A program made the translations under genes and the position numbers. A stretch of DNA of 64,000 bases, from contig NC_071340.1 in NCBI RefSeq assembly GCF_027744825.2, positions 7,951,501-8,015,500 on the forward strand, written 5' to 3'. The DNA is from Synchiropus splendidus. Lineage: Eukaryota; Chordata; Actinopteri; Syngnathiformes; Callionymidae. This document shows, piece after piece, positions 41,134-53,765 of this stretch (positions are counted from its first letter, which is position 1; each line of letters begins with the position of its first letter). Below the pieces are notes generated by a model. The model was not told the DNA's origin and ran no database searches. It worked only from the letters and a program-made list of their open reading frames with translations.

Positions 41134-44100
41134 GTAATTCACCATATATTCCAGGAAATGCAGCAGAATCGCCTTCAGTACCTTCAGTATCAAGCTCACG
41201 CAGGCCCCATGGGACAACAGTACGATATTGAAAATCAAGATGTTCCCATTTTATTTGTGTCTATATAATATACTGGACCATGTGGTGCCATGTGACCAGA
41301 GCCCAGTAGCCATTTCAAGACAAAAGGAAGACCCAGGCAAAGCTGACCCATCACATCATAGTGTGTGGCCGCTGAGAGGTTGAAATGACTACTACTGTTT
41401 CAAAACACAATTACACATGCGCCAAACTGTCCCTCAATTACTTTGGGAGATTCAAACTGGCAGTAAAACTAAAACGTTTTTTGTCTCTTTTGAATTCAAC
41501 CAAACTGGGGACAAACTCCTCCATGCCATATCAGCTCATACAAAAGTGATGCATGGCTCTAAAAGCACTCGGAAAGCAACAAATGACATCTGAAAAAAAC
41601 AAATGAGACACAAAGGTGACATTATCATGCTGCACTACAGAGATGGCTTTATCACAGCAACAAAAGGAAGACGTGACCCAGATCTGCACAAGGTGGTCTG
41701 TAAGTGTGTTGTTTCAAACTGGAAATAAATCTGACTGTTGACCCAATAAATATGTATGAAGCTGCTTTGCCACTGAAAAAAAAAAAATTGGGGGAAGGAG
41801 CAGTGATCTGAATCACATTTGAATTTAAATGTGGGCATTATTCTCTTCCTTGATTTGTTGCTACACTGGGAGCGCTCATTTATTTCCAATTGATAGTTCA
41901 GGAAATTCAATTTGAACAAAGTGAGAAATTACGGCAATTTGCATCGTGCCGTGGAGAGGGACAGAGGAGACATCAATTATACAGTAAGTACGCACAGCAA
42001 CTCTAATGCAAGTGCAACCTTTTCAGTACAAAACCAAGGCAATAACATTGAAATTAAGATGTCTTTCAGTGCTATTTCAGGATGAGCCACAATGACAGGC
42101 AACTGGGCCGCTGTCAGAAAATTCTCCAGGGAACAAAAGAGGCTGTATTTGTGGAGAAAGATGCTGTACTTCATTGATCTTAGCCTTGGAGCCAGACGTT
42201 AGTCTGAGTCAGATAAAAACTTTCTTCATTGACAAACTGTGTGGCATTATGAAAAGGTGCATTTCAAATTTTACTTTCTGCAGAACCCTAAAAACGTAAT
42301 TCAAACTTGTACTTAAATCTAGTGACCACAACATGGAATCAAAAACTAATCTTAAGAGGCAATATCTTTTTTTTGGATTTACTGAAATGAATTTTGAGGT
42401 ATTGATACCTCACCATTATTAGGGACACACTGACAGTGCATTTCTTGGGTAGAAAAAAGACAGAAGCTTCTGTGTCAGCAGCATGCGTGTCATCGATGGT
42501 GCATTTTAAACTGCAGAAAGAGAAGCATTATATTCACATACACCACAGAGAGCGGTGGTTTCGCATACTCATGCTCGATTAGTGGGACCAGAGGGGAAAC
42601 TGTGAGAGACAGGGAAGGGTGACAACACGGACGGATGCGCCCAGAAATGGTGTTTGGTGAGGCAGCCGAGTGGGACAGCTCATCTCTCTCTGTGCAGCGA
42701 TGACACTTCTTAAGACTCTCATGTAATGGCTGAACGCCTGAAGGCAGGATCCCATGCCAAACTCAATGTGGAGTTCAGGATCAAACAAGAAGAGCAGGCC
42801 GACATCCTCCACTCACAGACTGCTGACAGAACCCAGCTACCAGGGTGTTTCTTCAGATCACCAACTCATCTGCTACTTTTCTGGACTGAAATCATGCTTT
42901 CACTTTAAGCCACTGATGAGTGGCTCATCGACTTTGGAGAGGACAGTGAAAACAGATTCATTCATCCGAGGAAAAAGTCATAATTATGAAGAAAGAAAAA
43001 GTAATTGCTTTGACACTGTGTAACTAGAAGGACGTGTGCTTCAGGAACTAATAAACATTTTCTTCACATTTCCCCCCAACTGCAAACACATACAGGTTTC
43101 TGGTGATAGATGATAAAGAAAGTAGACCACTATGACAGCAAACAAACCAACAGCACCTCATCCATGTCCATGTCCTCCATGACACCTGGCTATCAAACTC
43201 AGATGTACAGCTCAAGAAGAAGCTGTAAATGAAGGAGTCTAGTCAATGACAGTTCATCACCATGTCCATGAATCCAGGTGCAAGTTTGCTCCAGTAAACT
43301 CCTCTTCTCTCATCTGAAGTCTGAAGTTTGATTAAAACCTCCAAACACACTCATAATGCTGTCTAAAAATAGACCTGTCAAGACACCTTGCAGGTCTTTG
43401 TACTTTAGTGCTTTGTACATTGTTCCAAAACGAAAAAGGACAATGCATTCATTTTTCAAAGAACTTCAACCTTCTGTTACAAAGTGAGAGGATGATCGCC
43501 TCACATGGGGATTCAATAAAAGAAGAATGACTGAACTGGACTGAATGATTTAGCTTTCATATCTTCTCTGTTAATGCATCTGCATGCAAACAGGTTATTT
43601 ACAGACAGGAGTTATCAGGCACTGTGAGCACCGGGGGTCCTACAAGGGGCCATTTTAGAACACATCCTCACAATGGAAGGGCAGATCCACTTTTCTGAAT
43701 CAGGAAAGCAGTGTGAAGTGGAACACAAGCTCAAGTGCGTCAGGCACATCATGTTGCTAAAGAGCGCCACTTTCATCACACTTTTAAATCCTGTCAAACA
43801 AAGGGATTTCTCTCTCCCTCAGGAGGCTTCAGAAAATTTTATGACTGAGGCAATATTATTAAACCGTTTCTGTCGCAGCGGTTAATGAGGGTTGACACTC
43901 ATTAGACGCATAAGCAGCGATTACCTGCGGCTGCCGTGTGAGTGAAAAATGCTAGGCGAAGCACCAGTAAGGTGCCGTGTGGCCTTGAGGTTTCGGAATT
44001 ATTTGCCACGCATGAAAATCACTCACATATTGCCCACCTGCAGCGCAACACTTTTAACAAGGGAAACCAGCTGCCTGTGAGACGAAGCAACAGTTGGGTG

Positions 44101-45187
44101 GAAGAATGGAAGCAAACTAGCATTCGCAGTATTTCGTCAGGAGAGCAGCTTGATCGTCCAATGGGCTATAGTTAAATTACAGGTATGAGGAATAATCAGA
44201 GGGTCTGACTTCATGGTGACAGTTTTTGAAGCGACCCATGAAGGCAACAACAGTAGAATCATCTTGCCCGCTGAAGAGCTCAGAGAAGTATTCACCATCA
44301 ACCGCAGAAAGAGAAGAAAGTGTCTTTCACTTTAGAACTTGCTCAAGGGTACGTGGCAGCGTTCGTGAGGCGACTTGTGCTTGAAATGGAAGCAGCCCTC
44401 TGGAGCAACGTATTCTGACTGAGGCTCGCTGAAGCGTTTGAAGTGGCTCATCGGGATAACGTTTAGATTTGCAGTGCTTCTGGTTTGGACCTGCTTTGTG
44501 TCATCATCACATAGTTTTATGGAGCTTTGGTAGTTGCCACATCCTGTAATGCTTGAGAGCAGAAAACACTAGAGGGCATTTCATCACCCTGAAACAGTGT
44601 GTGGAAGAGTTTTTGGTCAATGAACCTGGAAGATTGGAATGCTATTTCAGTCATGGAGTCAGTGTCCACGGTGAGGTAGCACAATTGAGGAAAGCATTTT
44701 GACACCAAACATGGGGGCAGTTGGAGGCCAGCCAGAGGGCGTAGGAGGTACATGCAGATACGGACCTTCTGTCTGCGCACTAAGTTCATGTCATCTGTAT
44801 TTCTGCACATTTCAACGAAGCTTACGGATCCAGACCAAACAGAGCCGTACCACCTGAAACAGTAGGGGCAGTGTAGCTATTACTATATATAGCTCTAATG
44901 AGACACACAGAAGACATAACAATAGCGGAAAAAAAATCTCTGACCTCCAATCGCGGTACATTTGACGGCCTCACCGACCACAACACTGTCTTTTGTCCAA
45001 GCGGTACACAATCAATGCTTCTTCCACAGTAGCCATGTTGGTTTTGGAGTTTGCCATTGTCATAAACTTTTAAATGCTCCCTCTGGTGGATATATTGATA
45101 AACAGCAATACCAATGCAAAGAACCCAGGGAAGTATGTGATCAGTGACGGTAAAATTATTTCAAGCCAACATACATACAGCTTTGTG

Positions 45188-45260
<73 letters not shown>

Positions 45261-45278
45261 TAATAATAATAACAACAA
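45188..45278. repeat. (ATA)n microsatellite
   Basis: About thirty ATA/TAA units, nearly perfect, with AAC interruptions at the 3' side. It creates poly-Ile open frames on both strands. Confidence 0.95.
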
Positions 45279-45883
45279 TCATCATTTTACAGTGTTCTAC
45301 AATGACTGATAAAAATGAATTCTGTTTGGACTTGACTTTTTTTAGACCAATTTTAAATGAGTAAATAAAACATTTGAATGAAAAGGTGATGCATCGACCT
45401 GCTTCAACAAATCTGTACTGTCTGTATTTCACACATGTCACATGTCTTTCATCATCTTTTGCTACAAATGGACTTGGAGTGTCAGGGTTCCAGATCAGGT
45501 CTGGACTGTTGAAACCCACCTCCTCACAGTGGACGGCCTAGAAGTCTCATCAAATAACGAACGTGAAGAGCTTCTCTTGCAACTGTAACTGAAATTGCTT
45601 TGCAACCTGTTGCATGTGGCGCTCTAGTTTTGTGCAACAGCAATTGCATTTCACACCTGCATGATAACGTTTACCACTGAGCTTCAGTCAGACGAATCGC
45701 TCAGGTAATTACAAAGTAATAGCGCAAGTCGATGGAACCCTTGGCACAAAACAGAAGTGAGAGCTCTGTGCTTTACCATAATCACTTCATGTTTTCCACT
45801 GAGAGATTCCACACATATCTGCTTTCTGGACGGGCTGCGGTTGCGGAGACAGTGAATGGTCTTTCATGGACCGCTAGAGTTCC

Positions 45884-45945
45884 AACAAGATTAGATGAGA
45901 TTAGATGAGATTATTATTCCCACAGTGGGGAAATTCAAGATTGCT
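45884..45945 (+). repeat. LINE-tail-like repeat
   Basis: acaagattagatgagattag then atgagattattattcccaca and gtggggaaattca. This closely resembles the widespread teleost sequence 'agattagatxxaactttattxatcccxxxggggaaattc' found at ends of non-LTR elements. Only about 60 bp remain. Confidence 0.5.
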
Positions 45946-48900
45946 GTAATCTTAAAATCATTTTCGAAACACGCCAAATGCAAACGTAAAAACCTTTGTT
46001 TTCTTTAGCGTGATGGTATATACAAATATTTCAGATGGAACCACAGTATTCCCAACTTCATATCTAAGCAGGCCTCAAATACGTATTCCACTCCTGGGGT
46101 CACAAGCCTTCATACATAGGCCTTATATAAAGAGCAGACAGTGCACTGTAGTTTCACAAAAATATGATACATTAGTTGAGGCCACCCACCTCTGCTTGAC
46201 AAATGCCCACTTCTGATGGCCACATTCCCTGTTAGAGCTCTTAGCAGTTAAGTGTGAAAAGCATGTCTCCCAGCAGAAAACCTACTGCATGGGTCGAGAT
46301 TTACCGGTGTTTACTTTTCCTTCACCAGGAAGGTTATTGCACCGTCAGCGTTCTGTCTGTCTACCTGTCAGGAAAAGAAAACATAAAACACTTCTGCAGA
46401 ACAAGAGTAAAATGAACGTCTGGAATAAATGGATTGCATCATAAAATTAAATTCCCAAGAGGACAGTGAGTGTATTTACTGTCCTTTCAATCCAACACAT
46501 TGCCTCACGTCGTACCAAATATGAACTTTCAATGTGTCTGATGGGTTCTTTCCACGGGAGACGTTGTGACAATAAGCGAAGAAAGGCAAAGAGCAGGGGG
46601 ATGGAAAAGGCCTTTAAAGTATTAAGCAATATTTCAGGGAAAATAGAGCGGCTTTTCTCTGAATTGCCCACTTTCCAACAGTCACCTCACAGCTGGACGC
46701 TTGTTGAGCATCTCTTTCTTCTTTTCCACTCATGCTGCTTGGTCGAGCCACATAAGCACGTCACTCCTTACAGTGCAAAACTGTCTGTGTAGGAGTGTAT
46801 CTGTGCACTGGAATATCACCGTCATGTGTGCACAGCAAAGCAATGCTCAGCCCTTTATCTTGCATAGCTGCGCTCACTCACTACTGACGGAATTCAAAGC
46901 ATCCCTACATTTCTTGTTAGCTATCATCATTAAAGCTCTGAGTTCAGGCGATAAAAACATGGTACATATGGATTGATGAACAAATTCATATCTAGTCAGC
47001 AACGCCCTGTACTGCAAACACAATCGAAACACAGCTTCAAAAGTGCATTAGCAGCACACTGACAAAAGCTGAGGGGTGTCAAAAACGTTGCTTAGACTCG
47101 CCAATACTTGACAAGCTGTGTTCACTTCTTAAAGCCCTCTGCGAGAATCATCTGAAACTTTTGGTTTAAATCTGTCTCACCCATGTGACTGATTTCCCAT
47201 CATCCTTTTTAATCAGCCGCGAGAAACGTTGCATCAACTTGTGAGACAAAATGTAAGTGCATGAGAAAAACCTTTTTGCCATCCACCATCATACTTCATA
47301 ATGGCAAGATATCTAAAAAAAAAAAGTGCCCACCACCAGGACTTATGACTGAAAACAAGGCGATTGTTCTTTTTGAAGTTAAGTTTTTAGCTCCAGCGCA
47401 CTTTTGTCTTTATCTGAAGTCTGTGGATAGTTCTTTTTTTTTTCTTAAATTTATTCCTCTGAACCATCTGTCTCTAGAATTAGCCCAGGCATCTTCGGCT
47501 TATAGAGGCTTTTGCTTTTTTAAAAATCAAACAGAACATTTCCAGCCAGAACTGAACGGGTGTGAAGGGCAACATCACACACTCACAGTCAGGCAGCAAA
47601 TCGTGACATGCTTGATAGCATGACAATGCTAGTGCGCTATTGCATTCTGTGACAATAGCTGAAACTTTCACAGAGTAATGCTCGTATTATACGCTAACAC
47701 TGGCGCTCAGATAATGCTACGCTCATTGCAAAAGCTAACTCCGCTAAACACACATCAACTGTTGTTTTCATTTGCATATTTTATGCATTTTCAACATCAC
47801 AATAAAGAGCAAATGAGCTAGAAAATATGGAAAACATGTTGCGCAATCACCGAACAAAGCGCTGTCTGCGGCGGGGCTTGTACTCATTTAGTTTGTTTAC
47901 AGCAGTTGTTAATGAAATAAACATTAGAAGTTGATGTTGTTACAATATTTAGGCTGACAGTAAACAGAGCAGCCCAAAGAGACAGAGAGCTGCTTTAGTC
48001 CCATCCATGAACTTTACTTTTGTGTTTCCTGAAGAGGAAAGTTCAGGAAAAAAAAGTTTACCATTCGGCCCCTCGCCGTGATGACATTGGCCCGTTTGTC
48101 CCCTGACAGAAAGAGGTCCACTCAGAAAAAAACGGATGCAGGTCACCAAACTATATTGAACTCTCCGAGAGGAAATACAGCATGCGTTTCAGTTCGCACC
48201 CCTTCATGAATGAAGCCTAAGTTTGGCTGCATGTTGTAACTGACTGACCCCAACAAGGCCCACCGTTGTCCAGGTTCAGCAGGGACGTGCTCTGAGTCAA
48301 AGGAACACCAGAAACACCCTCCACTTGTGACTCACAGACAGAGAAAGATAAGAGGGAAAAGTCAGCACACGACTCAGGACAAACAGAGATAAGTGTTTAT
48401 AACTGCTCATGCATAAACAATATGGCCTCTTTTGTTGAAATGGCTTTTATGAGTTTTACTGAAATAAGTGCTTTGGTTTCTGTTTTGGACTCCTTCCACA
48501 ACTCTACATTCCATTAAGTAATAGGGATCAGTTGTAAATGGTACTTTTAACAATGATAAATGGTGAAAATGTATCGTCACAACATAAATGTGTAACATAC
48601 TGCCAAGTGTTATTACCGTATGTCTGATATAATGACCATCTGCTTCCTTCTACCACTGGTCACATGACTCAGCATAAATGTGAAACAAATGGAATCAAAT
48701 ATCTAACTTAGTCTGAAGTTTAGATGAAGACGTTCGGATACATGAATGTCACAAGGTTTCAGTAGATTCGGGGGATGTCAGTGATGCAACAAGGTGATAT
48801 ACTGTTTAACCATTTTATGCTCCCAGGATTCTGACGTCTTTCATGGCACTGAATTTCGTCAAAACTAGGTATAGTTGATGAGAGTCAGAGCACATGAGGG

Positions 48901-50431
48901 AATCCAAGCAGCTTTCAGGTTCAGTTCGATTTGAGTAACAGGTTTGGACCCATTAATGACAAATAAATAATAAAAACAAAAGTTTCGGACAGCCACACAA
49001 AATGCATCATGCAGGCAAAGAGGGTCCAAGTGGAAGTTTTCCTGCAGTTACATGACCCCACTATGAAAATGACAGAGAAAATTTCCATGTTTTTTTGTTG
49101 TATCAATGTAGGGTCTCATCTTAATGTTGATTCAGTTGTGCTGCTAATGATGTCATTATAGTTGAACATATCTGATGTAATAACTATTTCAATCTTAATC
49201 TTAGCAGTTCAACGTATGTTTTTCCGGACTGTCTTTCAGCGCAATAACGTCAAAAGAAATGAAGAGATTGTAATAAAAAAATCACACAAATGTTGCTGTT
49301 TGGACAAAGAACAAGTCATTTCCATACGGAAATGAAGTTCCGGAACACTACTGCCCCCTGCTGTCCCATGAAATTTGATGAGTAATGATGTTTCAATGCT
49401 GCAGTCAAAGCCATCTAATTATGTACATAAACTGTAGATCAGAAAACATTATTGCGTGAAATTATAGGAACTGCTTGGTGGAACATTTTTTCCCTGACAT
49501 TTTTCTTTTTATTGATTTCTTTTTCAATGCAAAAGTCCACATTCCTTAAATCGCATTCAATCCTTTGCTGTTCCCCACGATATTGACTCTTAAATGAATA
49601 AATATAAAAGTAAAAGAAATATTATATATTTTATTTACTTACATGTATTTGAATTGTTAAATATCTTATTACTTTTTTAACATTACAATTTATATTTGAA
49701 GTCTTCATTTTCCCACCGACAGTTAACTCACTGTGAAACAACATTGTGTCTTCTAAAATTTTTGTATAGGCTATTAATCCTACAAAATCCTGGTGGAGTC
49801 TGACTCCTCTCAGTCGAGTCTTTTTTCTCAAGCTCGACTTTTAATCACATTGACTTTGCTGATCTATTATCTAGTCTTTGGTTTGCACATTCATACTCTC
49901 TACCTCTCAGCGTCTCGTTCTTTTTATGCTTTTGACTGCGACAGCGACAACAGTGCTTTCACAAATAAACGGCCAATGTTTGCCGTGTAACTGCTAAATT
50001 AATGTGGAGTTCTGTGGCTGGGATGCACGGCACTTGCAGGAGATGAACAATTGCGGTGATAGATGATGGCAGACACAACTCCCTGCAGACACAGACAATG
50101 ATACAAAATGTCAGGAGGCGCATCCCGATTAAACCGAGGCCTGAAAATGCCAGTGTAGCTCCACTGTAAGTCCTGAGAGCAGGTGTGGGTGCTCATAATT
50201 TGTTATTTACTAATGTGGGTGATATTATCGTGAGCAGTACACCTCGCCATCTGAAGGAATCAATCACCCGCGAGTAGTAAGATAAGCCAGGCAAGTCGAG
50301 TCATAGTCAGCAGACGGATTTCAGTCAGTGATGTTTAGTGATAAATATGGACATATCTTTAATAAATGAAAGTGATGGACTCATTCATCGTAATTCAAAT
50401 TCCTGTATGGCAGATGATCTTATTTAGATCT

Positions 50432-50575
50432 GTCGTGTTTTGTTTTTTGTGTGCTATTATTTTGTTATTTCCTGTTCTCCTGTCTGTTGTTTCCGTTTCC
50501 TTTGTTTGCTCCAACTTCACAGCAGCGCAGCTGGAACTCATCTGCTGATCAGTTACTGCTGATTTCCACACTTTG
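50432..50575 (+). repeat. Dispersed fish repeat, copy C
   Basis: gtcgtgttttgttttttgtg then ctattattttgttatttcct, a T/C-rich block, and cacagcagcgcagctggaac. It matches copies A and B in order; ctcatctgctgatca follows in the same place as ctcctttgctaatca in copy B. Confidence 0.55.
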
Positions 50576-50984
50576 GCCAAAATAATCAAATAACATACAT
50601 TTCATCCTTCACTATGGCCTTGAAATCGAATACTTCTCAAAATGTATCTGAAAAAAGAGTTCATGTGTAATTAATGATGCCATGTACATGGTGTGCGGCT
50701 TGATCTCAGTTGCCCTTAGAAAGATAAAAACATCGAGATATACTTTCTGTACTGAAGCAAAAGTGATACTACTTGATGCCAGACCAAAGGACTTTGAGAC
50801 GTCAACATACACGTAAAGTTCTTGCCAAGATCAGAAACATTTTTGCACTGTTTTGATAGTGAGGCAAAATTTTAATTTGAGCTGAGATTATTCCGATATC
50901 AAGTCCAACTGCATGTTGTGGACAGGCCTGCCTTGTTTACAATTAAATCCAGGAGGAAGTTTGGTACTGGTTGTGGAAGCATCT

Positions 50985-51190
50985 GAAGAAGGTGAATATG
51001 AGGAGAGTGAGGCAACGGTGAGGATCACTGTGTGCCCGACAGATGAAGTTAGGGAAGAGTCGCCATAGTGTGGAGGAGGAGCTGGAGAAGTGGAGGTACG
51101 ATCAGAGAAGAGGAATGAACGTCAGTACAATGCATGCGTGAATGGGAGGGAGGCAGGAGGAACACTGAAGATGCAGAGGCACTGAAAAGA
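50985..51190 (+). pseudogene. LINE reverse-transcriptase fragment
   Basis: The plus frame reads VEEELEKWRYDQRRGMNVST, then after a one-base frame change VNGREAGGTLKMQRH. This matches the order of a fish non-LTR retrotransposon reverse transcriptase just after its YxDD motif (EELERWR, ERRGMKVSRxKTEYM, VNEREGGGT). The upstream bases gaggatcactgtgtg may be the decayed DDIVIC strand, out of frame. The fragment is only about 200 bp. It may belong to the same family as 18540-18700. Confidence 0.5.
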
Positions 51191-52348
51191 AAACAAGTGA
51201 AAACTCTCAGACTGAACTCATCCCTCTGAACTTTCAAGAGTCTGGAAGACTTTTGCCACAAAGAGTGGGTCCCAACCTTCAGCAGTCTGGCGGCAAAGCA
51301 AAGGCGGCTTCTTCTTCATTCTCCCATTGTCGGGACAAGACACAGCCAAAAATAGTTTTCTGCTCCAACTTGTCACAAAGACTTGCTCACAGAAACGAAA
51401 AGAAGATGATGCTTGCCATCTGTCAAAAGCCTGTGCTATGTTTGGTTATGTTTTAGAAACTATGTTTGTTAAATCACAGACTGAGCTAGCTGAATCAAGT
51501 TGTGCCTGAGGCAGTGTGAATTGATTTCACATTATGAGTGTGTTCCACTCAGATTTCCCTGCTTCATCCTCCCTGCATTTTCTCCCACATTTATTTTAAA
51601 CTTGGCTCCCACGTTGCCATCACATGTTTTGTCCGCATCTTAAACCACTTCTTTGTGCAATAGAAAACAGAAAACAGACAGGAAAGAGACTTCAGCAAGA
51701 CATTCATCCCAAAAAATGAGGCCTGCTTGGAATCTTGCAAGCACTTTCTCTGCAAGTCAAAGAGCTTGTACAGCTCCCGAGGATGAAAGGACTTTGCTGA
51801 GCCGCTCACAGGAGAGAACAGTATCTGAGAGCAGAGGCAAAAGAGCCAGGCGGCGCTCCTTTGACCCCACCTCCACATGCGCACACACAAAAGCATCAAG
51901 CGTGTCTGAGATTCTGAGCAAAGGAAGGACCCTTTTCATCCCGTCCAGGCTGCCTGGCTGCTCAGCATCACTATTTAGCATTGTTCACATTGAAGTCCTT
52001 CATTTCCCTCTGCCCACGTTGGAGCAAATTCAAGTGCCAAAACAAGATGTATGAAGTAATTTCCTGATCAAACCTTGAAATCAATTCCCCGCCTTCTCTT
52101 GGCAAAGGAAGACGGGTTTTGCATACAATGCTGAGGACTTCCTTCAGACTCAGCCAGGTATTATGTGGCAGAGCAGGCCTTTTTAATCTGTGCTCAATGC
52201 CGCTCAGATGCACCTGGGCTTTGCTGAATTCTGAAGTTTTTGCCAGCATGAGTAATCGGCTTATTAACTGCCATAGTCAGCATGTTTTCTTGTTTTTTTT
52301 TGCCATCGCAACAACACAAAGTTCTGGGGAATATTCAAACTAAGACTA

Positions 52349-52353
<5 letters not shown>

Positions 52354-52433
<80 letters not shown>
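52354..52433. repeat. (AT)n microsatellite
   Basis: Eighty bases of AT with one A insertion near the middle (52391), self-complementary throughout. Confidence 0.95.
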
Positions 52434-52435
<2 letters not shown>

Positions 52436-53685
52436 TGTTTCGGGTTTGTGACAGCTAAATTATCTCACAAGATTGTGAAAGTCCTCCTGAGTGTGACCTT
52501 TGTATGTTGTGGACTGTCGAAGGACGCCAGAATGTATTTGCAAAAGTATGCTTTCATTATGTTGCCAATGTTCCAGTAGCTACACTTTTCCAAAATCTCT
52601 CTACACAGTGAGCGAATATACGCTACAAAGCAGCTGAAAAATATGACCCCAATGATGCTCAGTGATTTCTTGGAGTCGGGTTTCTTTAAAACGGATAATT
52701 CAACTTGTCTTCGGTCGGACTCTGGATGAAATGCATGATGGTGAAACGCCATCCCTGAGCGTTACTCATTCAGACAAACGGAGACAAAATAACCCTGCCA
52801 CGGCTTCAAAAGACCCATATACCTTTTAACAAAAGAGTATCTTTAGATGAAAAAGCTTTCTCTCTGAGTGCTGCCAAAAACACAGACAGGGCTCTTTCCT
52901 AGTCGGGCTGGGTAGTTATTCAGAAGACGCGTATCACCTCAACTCGGCAGTCATCACGTCATGATGATGAGGGCCTGGACACTGCACCCACAGTCCTCAT
53001 GATCTCAAAATGTGATTACAGAGAGAAGAGCTGTGATAAAAGAGGTAAAACCTGTGATTTTCTTGTCACATCGATTTGGGCTCAATTGCCCTAAATGGCA
53101 AGTCCTGGTGGTGCATCCATGAAGCTTCCTTCATTTCCTCAGAGCTCATTGATTCCCTGGACGAATGTGTTTGCAGAATGAGGTGCAGTTTAGAATGAAT
53201 TAGCTTTGCTCTGCCCTCTGGTTCGCGAGTTGACCTTCTTCGGATTGCGGTCATCACTGAATGGCTGCACATGCCATGGTTTCATTCCCAAACATGAACT
53301 GTGCAGATATTTAGAGTCATTTCTAGACATGTTTGTAATGTGATTCTAGCAATAAACTTCATTTCAAGTCAGGTGCGCAGAAGAGGAAAACTAAAGGAGG
53401 AAAACTAAAGGTTGCCGGTGAGTCATTTTCCCTTGAGCTAGTTCAAAATATTAGACTAAATAGTCCCAGAGGGGACACCTTTCTCCTGCAGGCAGTAAGG
53501 ACTGCTGCTCAGGCTCAAATAAGGATGTATCAGTACATGTCCCTGGGGGCTACCTGACACTGCTGACAGGCTTCTGAACGCATACCATGGACACATCAGT
53601 TTCACACCCCAGACATATCTTTTGTCCTCTTCAAGCTCCAAGAACGTTTTTGACACCCCTTATAGATTAGCTATATTCAAGAAGG

Positions 53686-53765
53686 GCCACACGGTGGTGG
53701 CCTAGTGGTAAGCACGTTCGCCTTGCAGCTAGAAGGTCATGGGTTCGATGCTTGGACCACAACCA
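53686..53765 (+). mobile_element. tRNA-derived SINE head
   Basis: An internal RNA polymerase III promoter is visible. The A box tggcctagtgg (53698-53708) fits TRGCNNAGYGG exactly and the B box ggttcgatgct (53742-53752) fits GGTTCGANNCC with one mismatch, 33 bp apart. The block gtggcctagtggtaagcacg then ttcgccttgcagctagaagg is the well-known head of teleost tRNA-like SINEs. The tRNA-unrelated body and a tail were not recognised, so it is probably truncated. The sequence does not fold into a complete tRNA. Confidence 0.65.

Noticed and set aside
44880..45060. Start of a Harbinger-type transposase or host gene on the minus strand (MATVEEALIVYR)
   Set aside because: Only about 12 residues recall HARBI1-like fish proteins and a stop follows soon after; too little to call.
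45070..45519. 149-codon minus-strand open frame with a long Ile run
   Set aside because: The Ile tract is the ATA microsatellite translated; the rest has no protein features.
51653..52054. 133-codon plus-strand open frame, basic and Ser-rich
   Set aside because: No recognised motif and an equally open minus-strand frame over part of it.
52465..52752. 95-codon minus-strand frame with a hydrophobic segment
   Set aside because: Looked at as a possible membrane protein exon, but no family, start context or splice signals support it.
53686..53765. A functional tRNA gene
   Set aside because: A and B boxes are present but the stems do not pair into a cloverleaf; it is a SINE head.
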